NCBI GenBank assembly: GCA_963781065.1
Contig: CAWAET010000016.1
Location: 124,001 to 188,000 of the forward strand
Direction: 5' to 3'
Source: CALZJC01 sp963781065
GTDB taxonomy: Bacteria; Acidobacteriota; Thermoanaerobaculia; Multivoradales; JAHEKO01
Length of the DNA stretch: 64,000 bases
Part shown: positions 11,589-19,704 of the stretch, one piece after another
How positions within the stretch are numbered: the first letter of the stretch is position 1
How the letters are laid out: the number at the start of each line of letters is the position of its first letter
The notes under the pieces: model-generated
The model's database searches: none
Told to the model about the DNA's origin: nothing
Seen by the model: only the letters and a program-made list of their open reading frames with translations
Translations under genes and position numbers: made by a program

Positions 11589-12938
11589 ATGAAGGCCCGA
11601 CGAACCGCCCCAGCCCTCGTTCCGCTGCTGCTCGCCCTGCTCGCCCCGCTGCCGGCCGCCGCCGGAGAGCTGGCGGAGGCGGTCGACGCCGAGCTGCCGG
11701 CGCTGCTCGAGACCTACCGCCACCTCCACGCCAACCCGGAGATCTCCTACCTGGAGCGCGAGACCTCGCGCCTCGTCGCCGAACGGCTGCGCGGGCTGGG
11801 ATTCGCGGTGACCGAGGAGGTGGGCGACTACGGCGTCGAGGGCCGCACCTCCTACGGGCTGGTGGCGGTGCTCGCCAACGGCGACGGCCCGACGGTGATG
11901 GTGCGCACCGACCTCGACGGCCTGCCGGTCGAGGAGAGGACCGGGCTGCCGTACGCCAGCCGGGCGCGGCAGACCGCCGAGGGCGGCGAAGAGGTCTTCA
12001 CCATGCACGCCTGCGGCCACGACCTGCACATGACCTCGTTCCTGGGCACGGCGACGATGCTCGCCGCGCGCCGCGACGAGTGGTCGGGGACCCTGGTGAT
12101 GATCGGCCAGCCGGCCGAGGAGCGCGGCGCCGGGGCGCGGGCGATGCTCGACGGCGGCCTCTACGAGCGGTTCCCGCGGCCCGACGTGGCGCTGGCGCTG
12201 CACACCAACGCCGCATTGGCCGCCGGCCGCGTCGGGCTGGTCCCGGGCTACGCCCTGGCCAACGTGGACTCGGTGGACATCACCGTCCGCGGCGCCGGCG
12301 GCCACGGCGCCTACCCCCACACCACCAAGGACCCGGTGACCCTGGCGGCGCTGATCGTCACCAACCTGCAGACCATCGTCAGCCGCCAGGTCTCGCCGCT
12401 CGAGCCGGCGGTGATCACGGTCGGCTCGATCCACGGCGGCACCAAGCACAACATCATCCCCGACGAGGTGAAGCTGCAGCTGACGGTGCGCTCCTACAAG
12501 CCGGAGGTGCGCCGTTATCTGCTCGACGCGATCCGCCGCACGGCCGAGCAGACGGCCCGCGCCGCCGGCTTCCCGGACGAGCTGCTGCCGGTGGTGACCC
12601 AGCACGACGAGGAGTACACGCCCTCGACCTACAACGACCCGGAGCTGGTGGAGCGGTTGACCGAGGTGTTCTCGGGCGTGCTGGGCGAGGAGGCGGTGGT
12701 GCGGATGGCACCGGTGATGGGCGGCGAGGACTTCTCGCGCTACGCCCTCGAGGGCGAGATCCCGATCCACATCTTCTGGCTCGGCGCGGTCGACCCGGAG
12801 ACGATCCGCCAGGCCGAGGAGACCGGCGCCACACTGCCCTCGCTCCACTCGAGCGAGTTCGCCCCCCTACCCGGCCCGGCGATCCGAACCGGCGTGCTGG
12901 CGATGACGTCGGCGGTGCTGGACTTGATGGCTCGATAG
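11589..12938 (+). CDS. Exported M20-family amidohydrolase (carboxypeptidase/aminoacylase type)
   Basis: Zinc-dependent M20D amidohydrolase of 449 residues with a cleavable signal peptide (about 1-24). The metal-site motifs are visible: MVRTDLDGLPVEE, HACGHDLHMT, GQPAEERGAGA and the late GGEDFSRY; GGHGAYPH belongs to the dimerisation domain. It should hydrolyse an N-acyl amino acid or small peptide in the periplasm. A TATAAC box near 11536 and CCGGAGGA before the ATG give an ordinary leadered start. Substrate cannot be told from sequence. Confidence 0.88.
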   Translation: MKARRTAPALVPLLLALLAPLPAAAGELAEAVDAELPALLETYRHLHANPEISYLERETSRLVAERLRGLGFAVTEEVGDYGVEGRTSYGLVAVLANGDGPTVMVRTDLDGLPVEERTGLPYASRARQTAEGGEEVFTMHACGHDLHMTSFLGTATMLAARRDEWSGTLVMIGQPAEERGAGARAMLDGGLYERFPRPDVALALHTNAALAAGRVGLVPGYALANVDSVDITVRGAGGHGAYPHTTKDPVTLAALIVTNLQTIVSRQVSPLEPAVITVGSIHGGTKHNIIPDEVKLQLTVRSYKPEVRRYLLDAIRRTAEQTARAAGFPDELLPVVTQHDEEYTPSTYNDPELVERLTEVFSGVLGEEAVVRMAPVMGGEDFSRYALEGEIPIHIFWLGAVDPETIRQAEETGATLPSLHSSEFAPLPGPAIRTGVLAMTSAVLDLMAR

Positions 12939-13410
12939 CGGTCGGCAGCGCGGGGGCGAGCGGCGGGAGCGCGAAGGCCGCTACGAGCCGCTGAAGTGTC
13001 GCCTCGTTCCGCTATCGCGCGTGGTGGTTGGGGCGTAGAGCCACGGCCGTCAGCTGAGGTGGAGGACGCGTTCGTGCCGTGCCGTTCGGCGCTCTTTTAT
13101 GCTGCACGAGGCAACACATCAGCGGCTCTTCGCTGCGGTCGTGCCCTGCGGAGGTGCCACCTGTTTGCGGGGACCTTCTGCCCACGCGCACCGTCACGGG
13201 CGAGGTCCGATCTCTGGTCGGCCGCCCGCGCCGCCGACGGGGGCAGGAGAGGCAGAGTGTTACTGCGTGGTGCCGAGGGCCGGTGAGGCGGCACCACCGT
13301 CGAGACCTGGGACCTGGCGGTGCCTCGCGGCGGCGCGGATGCCGACGACACGAGGATGCGGTGTCTCGGCCGGGTGCGCCCGGCCGTTTCTCGGGGTCAG
13401 GCGGCCACTG

Positions 13411-13565
13411 CCGGTGGTCGGCGGCTCCGGAGGCATACGCACCCAGCCAGCCTCCGCCGGAGGTCGGCGGCTCCGGAGGCATACGCACACAGCCAGCCTT
13501 CGCCGGAGGTCGGCGGCTTCTGGGGCTCACCCACCCGGCCAGCACCACCGGAGGTCGGCGGCGGA
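13411..13565. repeat. 46-bp tandem units, left array of copy A
   Basis: Units start at 13411, 13457, 13503 and 13548 (the last partial). The first two differ at only a few positions; the third has drifted. Units one and two contain CCGGAG or CCGGTG, then GTCGGCGG, then CTCCGG, which can fold as a hairpin with 6-bp arms. The period of 46 is not a multiple of three, which argues against coding. Confidence 0.8.
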
Positions 13566-13735
13566 GACGAGAGGTGGGGGGTCTCAGGTAGCTCACGAGC
13601 AGCGCTACAGCACCAGGGACCGGAGGTCTCGACCGATCCGGCGCGTCGGGAGTGCGCAGGCGAGGCCACCCCCCATAGTCCGACTGAGCCGAGCCGGTAC
13701 CTGGGGCCCCCCACCTCTCGGCTCCAGAGCCGACC
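13555..13735. repeat. Long central inverted repeat of copy A
   Basis: Left arm about 13555-13590 and right arm about 13694-13735. The shared core reads CGAGAGGTGGGGGG on the left and CCCCCCACCTCTCG on the right, and similarity extends outward through the GGTCGGC/GCCGACC cores. The loop of about 100 bases contains a smaller GTAGC/GCTAC hairpin (13587-13607). On a single strand this would fold into a strong stem. Confidence 0.8.
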
Positions 13736-13830
13736 GGCCCTTGCACGCCCACGCTCAGCCGGCGTCTGCGAAGCCGACCGGCCCGAGCGCGCGGTACCTA
13801 CCTCGTAGGTCCACAGCCGACCGGCCCTCT
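13728..13830. repeat. Right tandem array of copy A (43-44-bp period)
   Basis: The core AGCCGACCGGCCC recurs at 13728, 13772 and 13815. It is the reverse complement of the left-array core, so the two arrays face each other across the central stem. Confidence 0.75.
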
Positions 13831-13996
13831 GGAACGGACGGCCCCGAGTCAAGGCGCTGTTGCAGGCCGCAGACCGGCCCCGCCGCAAGGGCGACGAGCG
13901 GGGCACATGCTACGCTTCGGCCGCTCCAGACAAATCGCCACCCGCTCGCTCGAGCGGCGAGACGGGCTCGCAAACTTCCGCAAGAAGGAGGTTCCA

Positions 13997-14554
13997 ATGA
14001 TCTCCCTTCCAGCCCTCTGGCTCCCCATCCTGCTCTCCGCGGTGGTCGTCTTCCTGGCCAGCTCCGTGCTGCACATGGTCCTCAAGTTCCACCTCAAGGA
14101 CTACCGGAAGCTGCCCGACGAGGAGAAGCTGCAAGCGGCCATGCGTGAGGCTGGGCTCGAGCCGGGCAACTACGCCTTCCCCTGCCCCGACGAACCGAAG
14201 GAGTGGAACTCGCCGGAGATGGTCGAGAAATACAAGCAGGGGCCGGTCGGCTTCATGAACGTCAAGCCAAGCGGGCCGCCGGCGATGGGCAAGTACCTGA
14301 TGAGCTGGTTCGCCTTCTGCATCGTGATCGGCATCTTCTGCGCCTACATCGCCAGCCGCACCCTCGGCCCGGGCACCGAGTACCTGATGGTGTTCCGCAT
14401 CACCGGCACCGTCGCCTTCATCGCCTACGGCGTCTCCAGCGTCAGCGAGTCGATCTGGAAGGCGCAGCAGTGGAGCACGACCTGCCGCTTCGTCTTCGAC
14501 GGCCTGGTCTACTCGCTGCTCACCGGCGGCGTATTCGGCTGGCTCTGGCCGTAG
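13997..14554 (+). CDS. Conserved hypothetical membrane protein
   Basis: Protein of 185 residues with hydrophobic helices at about 5-25, 97-118, 128-145 and 165-184. GPVGFMNVKPSGPPAMGK and FDGLVYSLLTGGVFGWLWP are conserved-looking motifs that I associate with an uncharacterised family found in several phyla. AAGAAGGAGG precedes the ATG at ideal spacing. It lies between the two copies of the palindromic element, just before the metallophosphoesterase gene. Function unknown. Confidence 0.8.
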   Translation: MISLPALWLPILLSAVVVFLASSVLHMVLKFHLKDYRKLPDEEKLQAAMREAGLEPGNYAFPCPDEPKEWNSPEMVEKYKQGPVGFMNVKPSGPPAMGKYLMSWFAFCIVIGIFCAYIASRTLGPGTEYLMVFRITGTVAFIAYGVSSVSESIWKAQQWSTTCRFVFDGLVYSLLTGGVFGWLWP

Positions 14555-14559
14555 GCGGG

Positions 14560-14565
14560 TAGACT
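14560..14565 (+). promoter_or_regulatory. -10-like TAGACT, 7 bases before a GTG start
   Basis: TAGACT ends 7 bases before the GTG at 14573 and no Shine-Dalgarno lies between. This spacing would place transcription start at or next to the start codon (leaderless). No clear -35 box. Confidence 0.45.
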
Positions 14566-14572
14566 CGGCGCC

Positions 14573-16649
14573 GTGGGGGACACGCTCGGCGACCGGCTCT
14601 TCACCTTTGCCGTCCTGACGGATTCGCACATCAACGCCGAGGAGGGCGTTTCCACCTCCCCCTACCGTGCCAACCGGCTGACCGACGCCCGGCTGCGCTG
14701 GGCGGTGGCGGCGATCGCCGCTCGCGATCCCGCCTTCACCGTCCACCTCGGCGACATGGGCAACCCGCTGCCCGGGCTGAACGGCTACGCCGCGGCCGCG
14801 GACCGCTTCCGCGAGATGGTCCGGCCGCTGACCTCGCCGCTCCATCTGGTGCCCGGCAACCACTGCGTCGGCGACAAGCCCACCGGTTGGGTGCCGGTGC
14901 CGCGGGTCTCGGCGGAGTCCCTGGCCGCCTTCGAGAAGCACTACGGCCAACAGTTCTACTCCTTCGACCACGGGCCCTGCCACTTCACGGCGTTCAACTC
15001 GCTGCTCTTCAACTCGCCGCTCGAGGCGGCGGCAGAGCAGCAGGCCTGGCTCGAGCGCGACCTGGCCGAGGCCGGGCGCGCCGGCCGCCGCCTCTGGCTG
15101 CTGATGCACTACCCCGCCTTCATCGCGGCTCGGGACGAGCCTGGCGGCTACGACAACCTGGACGAGCCGGGCCGCTCGTGGCTGCTCGACCTGATCGCCC
15201 GCCACCCGATCGAGGCGGTCTTCTCGGGCCACGTCCACAACTACTTCTACAACCGCTTCGGCGGCGCCGACCTGTACACGCTGCCGGCGACCAGTTTCGT
15301 GCGCCACGACTACGGCGAGCTGTTCAGCGTCGCCCCGGTGGGCCCCGAGGGGGGCCGGGACGACCGCGAAAAGCTCGGCTACGGCCTGGTCGAGGTGCAC
15401 GAGCACGGCCATCGGGTCCAGGTGATTCGCACCCACGGATCGACCCTCGCTCCCGGCGAGCGACTCGAGCCGGCGTCCACGCTCGAGCCCGCGCCGGCGA
15501 GCGCCGAGCGGCCGGTGGCGCTCGAGATGCGCGAGAACTGGCTCCGGCTGCAGACGCTGCGCCCCAACAACTCGGTCTCCCCCTTCACCCGCCGCCGCGC
15601 GCGCAACGACTGGGCGGTCCTGGCGCTCGAGGAGATGGGAGTGCGCCGGATCCGGCTGGCGCTGCACGAGCTCGAGGCCGACGACGTCCGCCGGCGGGTG
15701 GCCACGCTGCGCAAGCGGGGCTACGAGTTCCAGGCCTACAGCTACGGTCTGCCCGGCGCGGCCGAGCACGAACTGGTCGAGCGCGACCGCGAGCTGCTCG
15801 CCGGCTGGGAGCTGGTGCTCGAGCTCGGGGAGGTCGATTCGGTGGCGGCCAAGCTGGCAGCGCTCGACCTGCCGTGCTTCCTGAGCGAGCTGCGCGACGT
15901 CGACCGCAGCCAGGTCAACGACGCCAACGTCAGGCACGAGGCGAACTACGGCTTCCAGATCCACGAGCCGCACAAGGCGCAGGCCCTGTGCGCCGCGGCG
16001 AACGTCCGCAAGGCATTCAACGGGCTGGTCTTCAGGCTCCGCCGGCGCGGCGAGCCGAGGACCGCTCCCTGGGAGGGGATCCGGCAGATCAGCGGGCTGG
16101 GCCGCGAGTCCGGCCTGCGCCACCAGGCCCACATCGTCTTCGCGGGCAACCTGACGGCCGAGCGCCTGGTAGACGACCTGGCGACCGCCAACCGGGTCGC
16201 CGAGGCCACCCTGGCCGCCGCCGCGGCCGGCAACGTCGACCTCTTTCTCGACACCTTCGAGGACGTCGACCGCGGCTATTTCGTCAGCCACGGCCTGGTC
16301 GACCGGCGCTACAACCCGCGGCTGGCGGCGCGGGTGCTGCGCCACCTCAACGCCGCCCTGGCGCGTTTCGCCTCGGGGCGCGATCGAAGAGTCACGGCTC
16401 GACGTGCTGCCGGCCGGCAAGCTGGTGACCCTGCGCCGGGGCCCGCGGCTGCTCATCGCCGCCCTGCCCTCCGGGCGTCTCGAGCTAGGCGAACTGGCCG
16501 AGGGCGCGCCGGCCCGACTCGACTCGATCACCCTGATCGATCTGGACACCGGCACGCTGTCAGAGTTGCCTGCCACGACCGCAAACGGCCGGCTGCGGCT
16601 CGCCCGCCCGGTCGAGATCGACCGGCCGCACCTGATCGTCGCCGGTTAG
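14573..16649 (+). CDS. Calcineurin-like metallophosphoesterase with a large C-terminal region, one frameshift
   Basis: About 692 residues after correction. The N-terminal 270 residues carry the metal-site motifs of calcineurin-like phosphoesterases: LTDSHIN, HLGDMGN, PGNHC, LLMHYPAF and FSGHVHNYF. No signal peptide is seen. The remaining about 400 residues look like an alpha/beta barrel-type region (repeated beta-strand/helix pattern, for example RIRLALHELEADDVRRRVATL split by polar loops) that I do not recognise. One extra base near 16386 (GGGG run) shifts the last about 85 residues; the correct frame ends at 16649. Start GTG at 14573 is preferred because the first metal motif follows at once. 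Phosphodiester substrate unknown. Confidence 0.75.
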
Positions 16650-16668
16650 GCCATCCGCTCGGCCCGGC

Positions 16669-17360
16669 CGCGTTCGTGCCGTGCCGTTCGGCGCTCTTTT
16701 ATGCTGCACGAGGCAACACCTCAGCGGCTCTTCGCTGCGGCGGTGCCCTGCGAAGAGTGGCCCCACAAGGCATGGGCGCCTTATCGCAATGTGATCTGAC
16801 CCCTCGGGCGATGCGGTCGGCTGCGACGAGTCCCGGCGAACGCCCCACGCCGCGGTGAGGGCAGGAGGAGGCAGAGAGGGAGTGCGTGGTGCTCAGGGCC
16901 GGTGAGGTGGCAGTACCGGAAGATCCAGGCCGGCGGTGTCTTGCGGCGATCGAGGCACGCCGACCCGTCCTGGCACCGACGGAGGTCGGCGGCACCTGAG
17001 GCACGCTGACCCAGCCAGCCGCCACCGGAGGTCGGCGGCGGAGCCGAGAGGTGGGGGGTCTCAGGTAGCTCACGAGCAGCGCTACAGCACGAGCGTTCGG
17101 AGACCTCAGGCGGTCCGGCGCGTCGGGAGTGCGCAGGCGAGGCGACGTTGATAGTCCGACTGAGCCGAGCCGGTACCTGGGGCCCCCCACCTCTCGGCTC
17201 CAGAGCCGACCGGACCCAGCGCGCTAACCCCCGAGCCCACGCATCCATCGCCGACCGGGCCAGCACGTCAACGCCCACGTTTCGACTCCATAGCCGATCG
17301 GGCCAACCGCGCTGACGCCAGGCATTCGTCTCCGAGCCGACCGGCCCTAGCACGTGGCCG
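16669..17360. repeat. Palindromic tandem-repeat element, copy B
   Basis: Same orientation and order as the copy at 13067, offset by 3,602 bases at the head. The first about 75 bases are almost identical; the spacer diverges; the central stem is again nearly identical. The left array has only one and a half units (16979 and 17025), while the right array has four cores (near 17204, 17250, 17293 and 17336). It ends about 15 bases before the argC operator. The gene-free stretch 16650-17445 contains only this element and that operator. Confidence 0.75.
17029..17212. repeat. Long central inverted repeat of copy B
   Basis: Left arm about 17029-17067 and right arm about 17170-17212. GGAGCCGAGAGGTGGGGGG on the left pairs with CCCCCCACCTCTCGGCTCC on the right without mismatch, followed by a three-base mismatch and CAGGTA/TACCTG. 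This is the best-preserved part of both copies. Confidence 0.85.
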
Positions 17361-17374
17361 TCCTGGAGCGACTT

Positions 17375-17406
17375 GCATGAAAATGCGGATATCTGTATGT
17401 TCATGC
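17375..17406. promoter_or_regulatory. Probable ArgR operator (two adjacent palindromes)
   Basis: A locally AT-rich 32-base block in very GC-rich DNA. It contains GCATGAAAATGC (17375-17386) and GTATGTTCATGC (17395-17406). The palindrome centres are 20 bases apart, about two helical turns, and the block as a whole is a 26-of-32 imperfect palindrome with outer arms GCATGAA/TTCATGC. ArgR hexamers bind paired palindromic ARG boxes at this kind of spacing. It lies 40 bases before argC, and argR is the last gene of the same operon. Confidence 0.7.
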
Positions 17407-17445
17407 GCTACGGCTCGGCCGCCGAACGTCAGGAAACCTCGCAGA

Positions 17446-18489
17446 ATGCTCCGTACCGCCATCGTCGGCGCCTCCGGCTACTCGGGAGCCGAGTTGGTGC
17501 GCCTGCTGGCTGGCCACCCCGGGGCCGAGCTGGCCGCGGTGTGTGCCGCGAGCTCGGCCGGGGAGCAGTGGGAGGAGCTCTACCGCGGCCGCGAGCACCT
17601 CTTCCGGGGTGAGATCCGGCCCTTCGAGCCGGCCGCCCTGGCCGGGCTCGACGCCGTCTTCCTCGCCCTGCCCCACGGCGCCTCGGCGAGCGCCGCGCGC
17701 GCGCTGCGGGGCGAGGTGGGCTGCGTGCTCGATCTGTCGGGCGACCTGCGGCTGCCCGACGCCGAGACCTACCGCCGCTGGTACGGCCGCGAGCACCCGG
17801 CGCCCGAGCTGCTGGGCGAGGCGGTCTACGGCTTGCCCGAGCTGTTCGGGGACGGGCTGCGCGGCGCCGAGCTCGTCTCCTGCGCCGGCTGCTACGCCAC
17901 CGTCACCCAGCTGGCCGCCGCGCCGGCGCTGGCGATGGCCGGCGCCAGCGCCGACAGCGTGGTGGTGACGGCGATCTCGGGCACCTCGGGCGCCGGCCGC
18001 AAGGCCGAGCTGGCCCTGAGCTTCTCCGAGGTCTTCGGCGACCTGCGAGCCTACCGGGTCGGCCGCCACCAGCACGCTCCCGAGATCGCCCAGGGGCTGT
18101 CGCGACATGCCGGCCGGCCGGTGCGCGTGACCTTCGTGCCACACCTGGCGCCGATCGAGCGCGGCATCGCCGCGACCGTCGTGCTGCCGGCGGCGGCCGG
18201 CTCCGCCGGGGACCTGCTCGAGGCGTATCGCCGGGCCTACGACAAGGCGCCCTTCGTCCGCGTCCGCGACCCGGCCGAGACGCTGCCGGCGGTCCGCCAC
18301 GTCGCCGGCACCAACTTCTGCGACCTCGCCCCGGTGGCGGACGCCGCCGGCGGCTCGACGGTCATCGTCGGGGTGATCGACAACCTGCTCAAGGGCGCCG
18401 CGGGACAGGCGGTGCAGCTGTTCAACCTGGCGTTCGGACTGGCGGAGACCGCTGGCCTGCTGCCCGGCACGGGTGGGAGGACGGAATGA
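17446..18489 (+). CDS. argC: N-acetyl-gamma-glutamyl-phosphate reductase
   Basis: NADPH-dependent reduction of N-acetylglutamyl phosphate to the semialdehyde, third step of arginine synthesis. 347 residues. NADP motif GASGYSGAELVRLL at the N terminus; catalytic C149 in CAGCYAT; HxHAPEI motif RHQHAPEI. The start at ATG 17446 puts the GASGYSG motif at the usual position; longer reading from 17377 would begin inside the operator. First gene of argCJBDR; its TGA overlaps the argJ ATG (ATGA). Confidence 0.96.
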   Translation: MLRTAIVGASGYSGAELVRLLAGHPGAELAAVCAASSAGEQWEELYRGREHLFRGEIRPFEPAALAGLDAVFLALPHGASASAARALRGEVGCVLDLSGDLRLPDAETYRRWYGREHPAPELLGEAVYGLPELFGDGLRGAELVSCAGCYATVTQLAAAPALAMAGASADSVVVTAISGTSGAGRKAELALSFSEVFGDLRAYRVGRHQHAPEIAQGLSRHAGRPVRVTFVPHLAPIERGIAATVVLPAAAGSAGDLLEAYRRAYDKAPFVRVRDPAETLPAVRHVAGTNFCDLAPVADAAGGSTVIVGVIDNLLKGAAGQAVQLFNLAFGLAETAGLLPGTGGRTE

Positions 18490-19682
18490 GCGGGACCGGG
18501 CGACGCGACACCGGGGTCACCGCACCGGCCGGCTTCCTGGCCTCGGGGATTCGCTGCGGCATCCGGCGCGACCATCCCGACCTTGCGCTGCTGGTGTCGG
18601 AGCGCGAGGCCGCGGCCGCGGCCGTCTTCACCCGCAATCTCGTCCAGGCGGCGCCCGTCACGCTGTCGCGCCAGGCGCTGGCGACAAGCGGCGGCCGGGC
18701 GCGGGCGATCGTCGTCAACTCGGGCAACGCCAACGCCTGCACCGGGGCGCCGGGCGACCGCGCCGCCCGCCGGACGGCCGAGACGCTGGCCGGCCTGCTG
18801 GACCTGCCGGCCGACCGGGTGCTGGTGGCCTCGACCGGCGTCATCGGACAGCAGCTGCCGGTGGACCGGCTGCTGGATGGGCTGCCCAGCGCCGTGGCCG
18901 CTCTCTCGGTCGCGGGCGGCGCCGACGCCGCCGAGGCGATCCTGACCACCGACACCTGCCGCAAGGAGTGCGTGCGGCGGGTCGAGACCCCGGGCGGCGC
19001 CTACACGATCGGCGGCATGGTCAAGGGCTCGGGCATGATCCACCCCGACCTGGCCACGACGCTGGCCTTCGTCACCACCGACGCCAGCGTGCCCGCCGGG
19101 GAGCTGGCCGCGATCCTGCGCCGCGCCGCCGACCGCTCGTTCAACCGGCTGACCGTCGACGGCGACACCTCGACCAACGACATGATCGCGGTGCTGGCCA
19201 ACGGCGCCGCCGGGATCGCGGCCGAGGCCGACGGCTTCGAGCGGGCCTTGACCGAAGTCCTGGTGGAGATGGCGCGGGCCGTGGCGCGCGACGGCGAGGG
19301 CGCCACCCGGCTGGTCACCGTGCGGGTGAGCGGCGCCGGCGACGAGCCCGCGGCGCTGGCCGTGGCGCGCACCATCGCCGGCTCGCTGCTGGTCAAGACC
19401 GCGGTCCACGGCGGCGACGCCAACTGGGGGCGGATCGTCGCCGCGGCCGGCCGCTCCGGGGTTCCCGTGCGGCCCGAGGCGATGACGGTGAGGATCAACG
19501 GCCTCGTCGTCATGTCTCCCGGCTACCACTCCGACTACTCGGAGGAGGAGGCCGCCGCCCGGCTGGCGGAGCCGGAGGTCGTCCTCGAGTGCGATCTCGG
19601 CGACGGCACGGCCGAGGCGACGACCTGGACCTGCGACCTGACCGCCGGCTACATCGACATCAACGCCCACTACCGCACCTGA
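18486..19682 (+). CDS. argJ: Glutamate N-acetyltransferase / amino-acid acetyltransferase
   Basis: ArgJ transfers the acetyl group from N-acetylornithine to glutamate and so closes the cyclic arginine pathway; many members also use acetyl-CoA. 398 residues. Self-processing nucleophile T191 in LATTLAF, after KGSGMIHPD; other family motifs are VNSGNANACTG and TDTCRKE. It starts inside the argC stop codon, which suggests translational coupling. Presence of ArgJ explains the lack of argA/argE in the cluster. Confidence 0.96.
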   Translation: MSGTGRRDTGVTAPAGFLASGIRCGIRRDHPDLALLVSEREAAAAAVFTRNLVQAAPVTLSRQALATSGGRARAIVVNSGNANACTGAPGDRAARRTAETLAGLLDLPADRVLVASTGVIGQQLPVDRLLDGLPSAVAALSVAGGADAAEAILTTDTCRKECVRRVETPGGAYTIGGMVKGSGMIHPDLATTLAFVTTDASVPAGELAAILRRAADRSFNRLTVDGDTSTNDMIAVLANGAAGIAAEADGFERALTEVLVEMARAVARDGEGATRLVTVRVSGAGDEPAALAVARTIAGSLLVKTAVHGGDANWGRIVAAAGRSGVPVRPEAMTVRINGLVVMSPGYHSDYSEEEAAARLAEPEVVLECDLGDGTAEATTWTCDLTAGYIDINAHYRT

Positions 19683-19704
19683 GCCGACAACGCGAGGCCG
19701 AGCC

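Larger units (their letters stand above)
13067..13900. repeat. Palindromic tandem-repeat element, copy A
   Basis: An intergenic element with a near-identical relative at 16669-17360. Order: a conserved head of about 75 bases (13067-13140, with the small hairpin GCCGTTCGGC and CAGCG/CGCTG arms around GCTCTT), a less conserved spacer, a left array of 46-bp units, a central long inverted repeat, and a right array of 43-44-bp units with the reverse-complement core (GGTCGGC in the left array, GCCGACC in the right). The open frames across it follow the repeat and show no recognisable protein. The boundary at 13900 is approximate. The stretch 12939-13996 holds no other gene that I can support. Confidence 0.75.

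Noticed and set aside
13411..13565. CRISPR-like array
   Set aside because: Whole 46-base units repeat end to end without unique spacers, the units drift, and no cas genes are in the window.
13012..13906. Long open frames across copy A of the element
   Set aside because: They lie in several frames on both strands, follow the 46-base repeats, are very rich in Arg/Pro/Gly, and show no known domain.
13067..17360. Retron or group II intron
   Set aside because: The long inverted repeats resemble an msr-msd fold, but no reverse transcriptase or intron-encoded protein is in the window.
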